Positions 6,164 through 13,766 are shown, counted from the stretch's first letter. The stretch is DNA of 15,291 nucleotides from Methanobacterium sp. (GCA_021372715.1 JAJFTX010000049.1:1-15291), one strand, 5' to 3'. The notes: generated from the letters alone by a model not told the origin. Program-made: numbers and translations.

Positions 6164-7690
6164 TTAGTATTTAGATAATATCTCTTTGAACTTCTCATAT
6201 TCTTTCAGTTCTAGATATACTTCCCCTAAATTGTAGAGGACTGTGGGATTTTCCTTATCTAGGGATAATGCTTTTTTGAAGATTTCTTCAGCTATATTAT
6301 ATTCTTCCTGTTCCAGATATACATTTCCTTTATTATTAAGGGTATTAACATTGTCTGGATCTATTTTTAATGCTTTATCATAGTATTTTAGTGCATTATC
6401 ATAATCCTTAAGTTCAGAATATATATCTGCTTTACCATTCAAAGCATCCACATAATCAGGATCAGTTTTCAATACTTTACCATAATAGGTTAAAGCCATA
6501 TTATAATCTTTTAGCTGAAAATAAACATCTGCTTTACTGTTCAATGATTCAACAAAATCTGGGTCCACCTTTAAAACCCGATCATAGTATTTCATTGATT
6601 CTTTGATTTTACCTATGTTGAAATATTGATCTCCTATATTGTTTAGAATTTTTTTATTTTGAGGATCAATTTTTACTGCTTCATCAAAATATTCTTTAGC
6701 TTTATTATATTCTTTAAGCTGGAAGTATAGAACTCCTAGGTTAAATAAAACATCATTATTTTTTTTATCCATTTTAAGAGCTTGATTAAAGATTTTTTCA
6801 GCTAGTTTATAATCTTTAAGTTCCAAATAAACGTTTCCTTTACTATTCAACGTATGGACATTCTCTGGATCCATTTTCAAAGCCCGGTTATAAAATTCCA
6901 CAGCCTTTTCATAATTTTCCAAACGAAAATAAACATCAGCCTTACTACTTAAAGCATCCACAAAATCAGGAACCACCTGCAAAACCCGATCATAACAGTT
7001 TAAGGCTTTTTCATACTCTTTCAGCTGGTAATAAACCACACCCTTGTTACAGAGTACATCCACATCCTCAGGAACCACCTGCAAAACCCGATCATAATAC
7101 ACCAAAGCCTTATCAAAATCACCCAAACGGAAATAAACATCAGCCTTACTATTCAAAGCATCCACATAATCCGGATCTACCTTCAAAGCCCTGTCATAAA
7201 ATTCTAAAGCTTTATCGTACTCTTTTAATTGGAAATAAACAACACCCAGATTAAATAGAATATCTGTATTTTCAGGATCAACCTTCAACGCCTTATTATA
7301 ATGTCTCCAGGCTTTTCCATACTCCTTTAAATCAAAATAAACAACCCCGATATTACAAAGTGCGTTCACGAATCTGGGATCAACTTTCAAAGCACGATTA
7401 TAATACTCTAAAGCTTTATCAAAATTATCTAAACGGAAATAAACTACACCTAAGTTACAGAGAACATCTACATTTTTTGAATCTTCCTTCAATGCCTTGG
7501 TATAATATTGTAAGGCTTTATCATAATCTTCTAATTGGAAATAGACAACACCCATATAAATTAATACATCAAAATTATGGGGATCAATTTGTAAACATTG
7601 ATCAAATTTTTCTATAGCTTTCTTGAAATTCCTTTGATGGAAATAATTTTTACCATCATCAAAATATTTCTCTAGTGAAACGGATTCCAT
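6164..7690 (-). CDS. Tetratricopeptide repeat protein (15 TPR units)
   Basis: A 508-residue soluble protein made of TPR units and almost nothing else. After a five-residue lead (MESVS), 14 complete 34-residue units and a final 27-residue unit follow with no insertion or linker. The TPR consensus is clear in each: small residue at position 8, YF/YL at 11-12, A at 20, and the closing DP at 31-32. Such arrays form right-handed superhelices that bind peptides or other proteins; no enzymatic domain, signal peptide or membrane segment is present, so the partner is unknown. Units 8-10 resemble units 13-15 in order (SKADVY / KGNVYLE / NLGxxYxxLKEY), pointing to internal block duplication. ATG 7690 is preceded by AGGTG at 7700-7696, five bases away. 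It is convergent with the MFS gene and apparently monocistronic. TPR proteins are numerous in methanogens, so it need not relate to its neighbours. Confidence 0.93.
   Translation of the reverse strand: MESVSLEKYFDDGKNYFHQRNFKKAIEKFDQCLQIDPHNFDVLIYMGVVYFQLEDYDKALQYYTKALKEDSKNVDVLCNLGVVYFRLDNFDKALEYYNRALKVDPRFVNALCNIGVVYFDLKEYGKAWRHYNKALKVDPENTDILFNLGVVYFQLKEYDKALEFYDRALKVDPDYVDALNSKADVYFRLGDFDKALVYYDRVLQVVPEDVDVLCNKGVVYYQLKEYEKALNCYDRVLQVVPDFVDALSSKADVYFRLENYEKAVEFYNRALKMDPENVHTLNSKGNVYLELKDYKLAEKIFNQALKMDKKNNDVLFNLGVLYFQLKEYNKAKEYFDEAVKIDPQNKKILNNIGDQYFNIGKIKESMKYYDRVLKVDPDFVESLNSKADVYFQLKDYNMALTYYGKVLKTDPDYVDALNGKADIYSELKDYDNALKYYDKALKIDPDNVNTLNNKGNVYLEQEEYNIAEEIFKKALSLDKENPTVLYNLGEVYLELKEYEKFKEILSKY
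6966..7097. repeat. 30-base direct repeat with 102-base offset inside the TPR gene
   Basis: Bases 6966-6995 and 7068-7097 are identical and 102 bases apart, exactly one 34-codon TPR unit. A further identical 20-base stretch occurs at 6927-6946 and 7131-7150, two units (204 bases) apart. Identity at the DNA level shows that some units were copied or homogenised recently. Confidence 0.85.
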
Positions 7691-8052
7691 AAAAACACCT
7701 ATTAGGATGCCTCTTTCATTTAAATACTCCGTAATACTGAAACACTTAATACTCCTACTTATTTAATTTTGTACTTAAAATCTTAATTTCTTCATTACAT
7801 TTATTGTATTTATACTCTTAAAAAATTATCTGGTGTCCGCTCAATATTCTTAACTCGGATTAATGGATATCGAAGACTATGAAATTCAAAATGAAATAAT
7901 CTCGAATAGAACCAGAAAATAGAATGATATACATGTGGATGTCTTTAAAAAAATCCCATCATTCAAATTTTCTATAACAATAGATTGTGATTAATGAGTT
8001 CTAGTAAATTATTTGATTAAGAAATTTCATAATAAAAATAAGAGGTGATTAA
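7691..8052. other. 362-base intergenic stretch without a convincing gene
   Basis: Very AT-rich. The left part contains the likely promoter of the TPR gene on the - strand (TATTTAAA at 7726-7719, then AGGTG at 7700-7696). The right end contains the ribosome site of the next gene. In between, the only notable + strand reading frame is a 19-codon one at 7863-7922 (MDIEDYEIQNEIISNRTRK) with no ribosome site. I see no tRNA, no stable hairpin and no repeat. It may hold a decayed gene or an undetected small RNA. Confidence 0.5.
8041..8049 (+). promoter_or_regulatory. Strong Shine-Dalgarno sequence for the 113-residue protein
   Basis: AGAGGTGAT differs by one base from the matching part of the ideal anti-16S sequence (AGGAGGTGAT) and ends three bases before ATG 8053. 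It supports the next reading frame as a real, well-translated gene. Confidence 0.75.
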
Positions 8053-8394
8053 ATGGTGTTTATCGAATTAAAATTTGCAGGAACGGAGCAGATAAGTAAA
8101 CAAAAACCTTTTGAAGATTCAGAATTTTTATACTTAACCACTGATACAATATTTGGGAAAAAACTATCAAAAGTTAAGGAAGAATTAAAATTTTGGAATA
8201 TTGACGAACATCATTTGGGAGATGCTTATTTCGCTGATGCCATTGAATCTGGAGATATCACTATTTTTTCATTAAGGATTACATACCGCAGTACACCTTC
8301 TCTTTCTAAGGAAGAAAATGCCCAACTATTCAGTGATATTATTGAAAGCTTTAACGTATACCTAAATGAGATTAAATGGTTAAAGCCGTGCTAA
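8053..8394 (+). CDS. Small protein of unknown function (113 residues)
   Basis: I do not recognise a family. The start is well supported by the AGAGGTGAT ribosome site. The sequence is soluble and acidic-to-neutral, with no signal peptide, membrane helix or metal-binding cysteine cluster. By eye it suggests a small alpha/beta domain: a strand (FIELKFAG, 3-10), a strand (FLYLTT, 25-30), a charged helix (KVKEELKFW, 40-48), a strand (ITIFSLRITYR, 70-80) and a C-terminal amphipathic helix (NAQLFSDIIESFNVYLNEI, 89-107) ending in WLKPC with a terminal cysteine. It stands alone: 362 bases without a gene precede it, and truA starts 165 bases later. It may be a lineage-restricted gene. Nothing in the context gives a function. 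Confidence 0.75.
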   Translation: MVFIELKFAGTEQISKQKPFEDSEFLYLTTDTIFGKKLSKVKEELKFWNIDEHHLGDAYFADAIESGDITIFSLRITYRSTPSLSKEENAQLFSDIIESFNVYLNEIKWLKPC

Positions 8395-8496
8395 TTAAAA
8401 CTTCCAATCATGCATTTGAAACTTTCAGAATTTCTTAAAGATCCTATGTTGTATAATACTAAAATAAAGTAATTATAATAAATCCATGGGGATGAG

Positions 8497-8542
8497 TATC
8501 CCCTAATATTGCACCTATATATCCCCTAATATTGCCCCTATA
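8497..8542. repeat. 23-base tandem duplication just upstream of truA
   Basis: Two head-to-tail copies of a 23-base unit, TATCCCCTAATATTGC followed by A/C and CCTATA, lie at 8497-8519 and 8520-8542 with a single mismatch (A8513 against C8536). The end of the array is 17 bases before the truA ATG. The junction creates CTATATATCCC, which resembles a TATA element, so the duplication could alter the truA promoter or leader. Confidence 0.92.
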
Positions 8543-8549
8543 TTTTTCT

Positions 8550-8554
8550 GGTGA
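8550..8554 (+). promoter_or_regulatory. Ribosome site that decides the truA start
   Basis: GGTGA matches the 3' end of archaeal 16S rRNA and lies five bases before ATG 8560. The GTG at 8551, an alternative start in the same frame, is itself part of this site and so is unlikely to be the initiator. Confidence 0.6.
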
Positions 8555-8559
8555 ATCTC

Positions 8560-9384
8560 ATGAGAAGAGTGGCTTTAAAAATAGCTTATATCGGTACTGA
8601 TTTTTATGGTTTCCAGAGGCAACCTAATCTACCAACTGTGGAAGGTGAAATATTATCCGCATTAAAAGAAGTGGGGGTGGTGAATGATCCAGATAAATGT
8701 GGATTCGGCATAGCAGGAAGGACCGACCGAGGAGTACATGCACTGGGAAATGTATTTTCCATTCTAACTGAGAAAAGAATAATAATAAACCAGATTAATG
8801 ATGCATTACCTAATAATATAAAAATTTTAGCACAAGCAAAGGTTCCTATTCGTTTTAAAGTAAGATACGCCCTTAATAGACATTATAGTTATTTATTTAT
8901 AACTCATCCTGAAATCCAAGGCACCAAATATATTAACTTTGAAGAGATGATTAATGCCTCCCAAATAATTGAAGGCAAACATAACTTCATTAATTTCTCT
9001 AAAAGAAGTGAAAGAAATCCCATCAGAACTATTGATAGTGTTGAAGTCCAAAAGGATGTAGATCTCATCAGAGTGGATGTGATTGGAGAAAGTTTCCTGT
9101 GGAATATGGTGCGCAAGATTGTAACTGTACTTTTAATGGTTGGACATGGGGAAATAGAGGTTGATAAGATATATGAATATTTTAAACCACAAAATGAAGC
9201 TCCCATAAAACCAATGCCACCAGAAGGTCTTATTCTAATGGATGTTAATTATGCTGATGTAAAATTTATAGAAGACCCCTATGCCCAGAAGTCTTTCATA
9301 TCTTACCTGGAGAAGGAATTTATAAAAAACCAGAGTATCGCTTCATCTGAAATAGAAATGATAAAAAGTATTAAAAATAAATAA
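8560..9384 (+). CDS. truA: tRNA pseudouridine(38-40) synthase
   Basis: Converts uridines at positions 38-40 of the anticodon stem-loop of many tRNAs to pseudouridine. From ATG 8560 the protein has 274 residues, the usual TruA length. The catalytic aspartate is Asp56 in the invariant AGRTDRGVHA motif (53-62). Other family segments are the N-terminal KIAYIGTDFYGFQRQP (7-22), RYALNRHYSY (about 103-112), GKHNFINFSKR (about 140-150) and FLWNMVRKI (about 179-187). The GTG at 8551 would add MNL but overlaps the ribosome site. It lies alone between the small unknown protein and the DUF460 gene. The protein is complete with no unusual residue at the active site. Archaeal family members also include Pus10, which has a different architecture, so TruA is secure. 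Confidence 0.95.
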   Translation: MRRVALKIAYIGTDFYGFQRQPNLPTVEGEILSALKEVGVVNDPDKCGFGIAGRTDRGVHALGNVFSILTEKRIIINQINDALPNNIKILAQAKVPIRFKVRYALNRHYSYLFITHPEIQGTKYINFEEMINASQIIEGKHNFINFSKRSERNPIRTIDSVEVQKDVDLIRVDVIGESFLWNMVRKIVTVLLMVGHGEIEVDKIYEYFKPQNEAPIKPMPPEGLILMDVNYADVKFIEDPYAQKSFISYLEKEFIKNQSIASSEIEMIKSIKNK

Positions 9385-9570
9385 AAAAGAATTATAACAT
9401 TCCAATTTATCATATGTCAGATATATTCTTTTATTGAATTTTAAATCCATTTATAAAATTATTTTTCCTATTATAAAGGCCTAATATTCTCTAAAATCCA
9501 TTATTAATAAATAATAAATATTAGTTACTATTATATAATTAAATATAAATAACTGATAATTTAATTCTCC

Positions 9571-9576
9571 AGGAGG
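9571..9576 (+). promoter_or_regulatory. AGGAGG ribosome site of the DUF460 gene
   Basis: A perfect AGGAGG. It ends 25 bases before the first standard in-frame start (GTG 9602) but seven bases before an in-frame CTG at 9584-9586, with a TAG at 9581-9583 closing the frame upstream. This suggests that the start codon may be CTG. AT-rich TATA candidates lie at about 9533-9552. Confidence 0.6.
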
Positions 9577-9601
9577 AAATTAGCTGTTAAATAAAAAAAA
9601 T

Positions 9602-10966
9602 GTGAAGGAAATAAAATCTTATTCTGATAATATGCCCTTAAAAAAAAATAGAGGATTGATAGTAGGATTCGATCCCGGACTGACCGCTGGTATAGCCATT
9701 CTGGATCTTAAAGGAAATATACTATCGGTAACTAGTTTTAAAGAGATAACGCGGGCAGAAATAATAAAACATATTATAAGTTATGGAAAGGCCGTTTTAA
9801 TTTCTACAGATGTTTATCCTCCCCCTAAAATGGTTAAAAAATTAGCAACATCTCTTAATGCTAAGTTACACTATCCTTTTAAGGACATGTCTGTAGGCTC
9901 TAAAATCGAATTGGTAGAGTCTCATTTAAGTGAAAAATATTCCTCAAGATCAAAGGTAGTTCCTTCTGATGAAGTTCCACAGGACGCACATCAGCGTGAT
10001 GCACTGGCAGCATCAATTAGAACCTATAAAAGTTACGAGAAAAAAATGGAAATAATCGAAACCCGTTCTAAAGAAATAAATCTTACTTCCCAACAAATAG
10101 AACAGGTTAAAATGATGGTTATAGATGGAACTGCTATCAGTTCCGCCATAAGGATGATAATGGAAATGAATACCCAAACTGAGGAAGATAATAAATCTAA
10201 ATCATTGAATGAACCATCAGATTTAAATAAAGACTCAGATTTAGATGAAACATTTTTAAAATTAAAAAATAGGATCAAAATGCAGGATAATCAGATCCTA
10301 TACCTGAAAAATAAAAACAATACACTGGAGGAGGAAATAACCCATTACCAAGATGAAATAAGCAAACTCCAGGATAAAATAGACAAATTACATTACGAAT
10401 ACACCCATGACATACTATTTAAAAAAGAAATAACCGCCAAAATCTCACTTATAAAGAAATTACAGGACAAATACAATGAAGAAAAAACATTAAGATGTAA
10501 CTTAGAGGATAATCTCCGATCATTGCAGAACATCCAGATGATAAACCCCACTCACAATTCAATACCAGTAAAAATCATAGAAACATTTACCCGGGAAGGA
10601 ATAAGGAAAGCCTGTGATTACTGGAAAATAAAAAGGGACGACGTGGTCCTACTAAAGAGTTCTGAAGGCGGAGGTTCTCAAACTGCAGCACATCTGATAC
10701 GGATGGGTGTTAAAGCCGTTTTAATTCAGGATAAAATCTCCCACCAAGCACAGGAAGAATTCGAAAAAAATATGGTTCCACTACTCCGGGCAGATGAGAT
10801 GGACCTAAAAATGATCGATCAATTCGCCATAGTTAATAGTCTGAATTTAGAAGAAGAAATCAAAAAATGGAGAGAACATACAGAAAATAAGATGATCAAA
10901 GAAAGTAATCAGGAAATTTTAAAGGTTATCGATGAATATCGAGCTCGAAGGAAAAGATCCGTTTAA
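9602..10966 (+). CDS. DUF460 protein: RuvC/YqgF-like RNase H-fold domain plus coiled coil
   Basis: An archaea-specific family (COG2433) predicted to be a nuclease but without an established function. In the 454-residue version starting at GTG 9602, residues 18-145 form an RNase H-like domain: GFDPGLTAG with Asp24, STDVYPPP with Asp70, and HQRDALAAS with Asp133 give the set of acidic residues expected for metal-dependent cleavage. Residues about 215-312 are a charged heptad-rich coiled coil. The C-terminal domain (about 320-430) contains VVLLKSSEGGGSQTAAHL (348-365) and KAVLIQDKIS (371-380), the conserved DUF460 core. The true start is uncertain: AGGAGG (9571-9576) fits a CTG at 9584 (six extra residues) better than GTG 9602; an ATG at 9632 is also possible. 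It lies downstream of truA with a 217-base spacer and probably has its own promoter. A role in RNA or Holliday-junction processing is only an inference. Confidence 0.85.
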   Translation: MKEIKSYSDNMPLKKNRGLIVGFDPGLTAGIAILDLKGNILSVTSFKEITRAEIIKHIISYGKAVLISTDVYPPPKMVKKLATSLNAKLHYPFKDMSVGSKIELVESHLSEKYSSRSKVVPSDEVPQDAHQRDALAASIRTYKSYEKKMEIIETRSKEINLTSQQIEQVKMMVIDGTAISSAIRMIMEMNTQTEEDNKSKSLNEPSDLNKDSDLDETFLKLKNRIKMQDNQILYLKNKNNTLEEEITHYQDEISKLQDKIDKLHYEYTHDILFKKEITAKISLIKKLQDKYNEEKTLRCNLEDNLRSLQNIQMINPTHNSIPVKIIETFTREGIRKACDYWKIKRDDVVLLKSSEGGGSQTAAHLIRMGVKAVLIQDKISHQAQEEFEKNMVPLLRADEMDLKMIDQFAIVNSLNLEEEIKKWREHTENKMIKESNQEILKVIDEYRARRKRSV

Positions 10967-11012
10967 AAGAGGATTTAAAATCATAATAAAATATCAATAA
11001 TTGGTCAGGAAA

Positions 11013-11030
11013 TTTTATAAAAATATAAAT
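11013..11030 (+). promoter_or_regulatory. TATA-box candidate for wecB
   Basis: TTTTATAAAAATATAAAT is a strong archaeal TATA-like element. Transcription would be expected near 11045-11055, giving a leader of 30-40 bases before ATG 11085. It suggests that wecB begins a transcription unit separate from the DUF460 gene, which ends 118 bases earlier. Confidence 0.4.
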
Positions 11031-11084
11031 AGATTTCTAATTATTAAAAAAAACTTTATTACAAATATTACTCAACTTTTCTAC

Positions 11085-12407
11085 ATGAAGATCGCATTTA
11101 TTATTGGCACCCGTCCGGAAATAATAAAAATGTCCCCTTTAATCGATGAAGTGGATAAAAGGGACATTGATTATATATTGATCCACACCGGCCAGCATTA
11201 TGATCAGGAAATGTCCGATCAGTTTTTTTTAGACCTTGAACTACCTCAACCCGATTATAACATTGGAGTAGGCTCAACCACCCATGGAAAACAAACAGCA
11301 GTTATGCTGGAAGGAATTGAAAAAATTCTCCAATCTGAAAGGCCAGATATTGTACTGGTAGAGGGAGATACCAATGCCGTGATGGCCGGGGCCCTGGCAG
11401 CGGCTAAAATGCATATATCATTGGGACATGTGGAATCTGGTTTGAGATCTTATGATAAAACCATGCCTGAGGAGATAAACCGTATAGTGGCAGATGTGTG
11501 CTCCAGCCTTTTTTTTGTTCCTACGGAAGAATCCGCTGTTAACCTTATATTTGAAGGTTTAAATTCCCATGATATTTTCATAACCGGTAATACTGTGGTT
11601 GATGCTGTTATAAGGAATTTAAAGATAGCAAAAAAACGTTCCAGTTTTTCAGATATTGATCTAGATGAAAAGTTCATAACTCTAACCCTGCATAGGGCTG
11701 AAAATGTGGATGATGAACAAAGACTGGTAAATATTACCAACGCTTTACTGGAGATTAAGGGAGTTAATATTATCTTTCCGGTTCATCCCAGAACCGTTAA
11801 GAATCTCCAAAAATTTGGTCTTTATGATAATCTGGATAAAGCAGAACATATTAAGTTAATCAAACCAGTGGGTTATCTCGATTTTCTTCTTCTACTATCA
11901 AATACACAACTGGTTATAACAGACTCGGGAGGAATCCAGGAAGAAGCTATAACTTTGAAAATCCCCTGCGTAACCCTCAGATACAATACTGAAAGACCTG
12001 AAACAGTGCATGCTGGAGGAAACATACTGGTAGGTACTAATAAAAATCTAATAATCGACACAGTTAACCGTATAATTAGTGATGAAGAACTCTACCTTAA
12101 GATGAGCCAAGCTATAAACCCTTATGGTGATGGGAAAACATCTGAAAAAATTTTAGACATCATACTCAATGCATATAAACAGGATGATCTTACAATTAAA
12201 TCACCGGATAATATTGAAGGATTGGAAGGTCGCTATCTTCAAAGGATAGAAGATGATCTGGATGTTAGGGGATATGAGCGTGAAAACCCCCATCTTAGAA
12301 TAATAATGGTCTTTGAAGATAACCGGACAATATTTCCCCATGAACATCTGAATTTAAAAAATAAAATGTTTGTTGTAGAGAAATTTAATTCAAACTCCAT
12401 CGATTAA
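11085..12407 (+). CDS. wecB: UDP-N-acetylglucosamine 2-epimerase with C-terminal extension
   Basis: Non-hydrolysing epimerase interconverting UDP-GlcNAc and UDP-ManNAc in the cytoplasm, feeding wecC immediately downstream. From ATG 11085 there are 440 residues. Family segments in order: IGTRPEIIKMSPL (7-19), HTGQHYDQEM (34-43), EGDTNAVMAG (93-102), HVESGLRS (115-122), PEEINR (128-133), TLHRAEN (201-207), PVHPRT (232-237), TDSGGIQEEA (279-288), RPETV (304-308) and NPYGDGKTSEKI (345-356). A normal family member ends shortly after this last segment; here about 75 further residues follow, including IEDDLDVRGYEREN and HLRIIMVFEDNRTIFPHEHL, of no domain I recognise. A TTG at 11001 would add 28 residues before the family N-terminus and is not used. 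No Shine-Dalgarno sequence precedes the ATG. Confidence 0.93.
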   Translation: MKIAFIIGTRPEIIKMSPLIDEVDKRDIDYILIHTGQHYDQEMSDQFFLDLELPQPDYNIGVGSTTHGKQTAVMLEGIEKILQSERPDIVLVEGDTNAVMAGALAAAKMHISLGHVESGLRSYDKTMPEEINRIVADVCSSLFFVPTEESAVNLIFEGLNSHDIFITGNTVVDAVIRNLKIAKKRSSFSDIDLDEKFITLTLHRAENVDDEQRLVNITNALLEIKGVNIIFPVHPRTVKNLQKFGLYDNLDKAEHIKLIKPVGYLDFLLLLSNTQLVITDSGGIQEEAITLKIPCVTLRYNTERPETVHAGGNILVGTNKNLIIDTVNRIISDEELYLKMSQAINPYGDGKTSEKILDIILNAYKQDDLTIKSPDNIEGLEGRYLQRIEDDLDVRGYERENPHLRIIMVFEDNRTIFPHEHLNLKNKMFVVEKFNSNSID

Positions 12408-12433
12408 AAAAATTCATACCCCCCATAAAAAAT

Positions 12434-12445
12434 TAATATAAAAAT
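12434..12445 (+). promoter_or_regulatory. TATA-box candidate just before wecC
   Basis: TAATATAAAAAT is centred about 26 bases before the wecC ATG (12465). At the archaeal spacing this would start transcription at or next to the ATG, giving a leaderless mRNA; the lack of a clear ribosome site before wecC agrees. It could also simply be AT-rich spacer within a wecB-wecC operon. Confidence 0.3.
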
Positions 12446-12464
12446 CAGATTTACAGGTTTTTTC

Positions 12465-13766
12465 ATGGTTAATGAGAATAAATCCATTGTAATTTTCGGC
12501 CTGGGCCATATGGGCCTACCCACTGCAGCACTTTTTGCCAAAAATGGTTTAAAAGTAGTGGGTGTTGATATCAATAAAGAAAATGTAGAATACATTAATT
12601 CTGGAATATCACCCATTATGGAACCGGGATTAGATGAACTGGTAAAGGAAGCCGTTTCCAGCGGAAATCTATCAGCTACTTTAGATGGGGAGGATGCTGT
12701 AAAAAATGCTAAGATCATGATTGTGATTGTACCAACCCCCCTAAATAATCAAAATAATGCAGATCTTTCTGCTGTAATATCCGCCTGCAGAACCATTGCT
12801 TCTGCGTTTAAGAAGGATGATCTGGTTATTATAGAAAGCACTGTCCCACCAGGTACCTGTGATAATATAGTGACCCCATTATTGGAGGAAAGTGGTTTAG
12901 TGGCTGGTAATGATTTTTATCTTGCCTGTACCCCAGAGAGAGCTCTTCCCAACAACACAATATATGAAATCACACATAACGCCCGGGTAATAGGGGGTAT
13001 TAATCAAAAAAGCGCTGATTACGCATCTTCACTCTATAAAAGAATTACAGATGGTGAAATTATTAATGTAAAAAATCTCATAACTGCTGAGATGGTAAAA
13101 CTCATGGAAAACACTTATCGTGATGTGAATATTGCTCTGGCCAATGAATTTGCTAAAATATGTGAAAATCTGGATATAAACGCGATAGAAGCTATTCAAG
13201 CCGCAAACCACCATCCCCGCGTTAATATACACATTCCAGGACCTGGTGTAGGAGGGCACTGCCTTTCCATTGATCCTTATTTCATTGTGGAAATGGCCCG
13301 CCAAAAAGGTTTAGATGCTCCATTGATTAATAATTCCCGGAAAATCAATGAATCCATGCCAGAACACGTAGTTCATATAATTGAAAAGGGACTTAAAGAG
13401 GCAGGTAAAACAATTAAAGGCTCCAGTATTGGTATTTTAGGAGTAGCTTATAAAGGTGATGTGGCCGACGCTCGGGAAACACCCGCCCAACCCCTTATAA
13501 ATTACTTAAATGAGGAAGGTGCATCTGTTTTTGTTCATGACCCTTATGTATCTCCAGAAACTATAAAATCCTTTAAAGGGATGCCTGTGAATCTTGAAGA
13601 TGCTTTAGAATGTGAATGTGTGGTTTTAATAACTGATCATAGCATCTATAAAGAATTGAAACCCGAGATGATCAAAAATGGTGTTCTGGTTTGCACCAGA
13701 CCTCTGCTTGATCCAGAAAGTTTTATATCCAAGGGCATAATCTTCAAAGGGGTAGGAATATCTTGA
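12465..13766 (+). CDS. wecC: UDP-N-acetyl-D-mannosamine dehydrogenase
   Basis: Oxidises UDP-ManNAc with two NAD+ to UDP-N-acetylmannosaminuronic acid, the step after wecB, supplying acidic sugars for surface glycans. The 433-residue protein has the N-terminal Rossmann loop FGLGHMGLPT (11-20), PTPL (90-93), ESTVPPGT (124-131), CTPERALP (155-162), the central KLMENTYRDVNIALANE (212-228) with Lys212 and Asn216, and the catalytic Cys266 in PGPGVGGHCLSIDPYF. The C-terminal UDP-binding half contains GVAYKGDVADARETPA. The ATG at 12465 lies 58 bases after the wecB stop. The stop TGA (13764-13766) overlaps the TTG start of the next gene. A UDP-glucose or UDP-GalNAc dehydrogenase is less likely, given the wecB neighbour and the GHC-SIDPYF signature. 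Confidence 0.93.
   Translation: MVNENKSIVIFGLGHMGLPTAALFAKNGLKVVGVDINKENVEYINSGISPIMEPGLDELVKEAVSSGNLSATLDGEDAVKNAKIMIVIVPTPLNNQNNADLSAVISACRTIASAFKKDDLVIIESTVPPGTCDNIVTPLLEESGLVAGNDFYLACTPERALPNNTIYEITHNARVIGGINQKSADYASSLYKRITDGEIINVKNLITAEMVKLMENTYRDVNIALANEFAKICENLDINAIEAIQAANHHPRVNIHIPGPGVGGHCLSIDPYFIVEMARQKGLDAPLINNSRKINESMPEHVVHIIEKGLKEAGKTIKGSSIGILGVAYKGDVADARETPAQPLINYLNEEGASVFVHDPYVSPETIKSFKGMPVNLEDALECECVVLITDHSIYKELKPEMIKNGVLVCTRPLLDPESFISKGIIFKGVGIS

Noticed and set aside
6164..7690. Regularly spaced repeats suggesting a CRISPR-like or satellite array
   Set aside because: The period is 102 bases, exactly 34 codons, fully in frame, and the units translate to TPR consensus; it is a coding repeat.
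7863..7922. 19-codon open frame in the 362-base gap
   Set aside because: No ribosome site and no recognisable similarity; expected by chance in AT-rich DNA.
8410..8472. 20-codon frame (MHLKLSEFLKDPMLYNTKIK) between the orphan gene and truA
   Set aside because: No ribosome site before the ATG and no neighbouring signal; length is within chance expectation.
8551..8559. GTG start of truA
   Set aside because: The GTG is part of the GGTGA ribosome site; ATG 8560 has the right spacing and gives the usual N-terminus.
8904..9206. 100-codon antisense frame over truA
   Set aside because: Shadow of the truA frame; serine/leucine-rich with no domain and no ribosome site.
11001..11084. TTG start giving a 28-residue N-terminal extension of WecB
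   Set aside because: The extension is lysine- and phenylalanine-rich translation of an AT-rich promoter stretch, overlaps the TATA candidate, and precedes the family N-terminus MKIAFIIGTRPE.
12404..12718. 104-codon antisense frame over wecC
   Set aside because: Lies opposite a securely identified gene and shows low-complexity composition mirroring the wecC codons.
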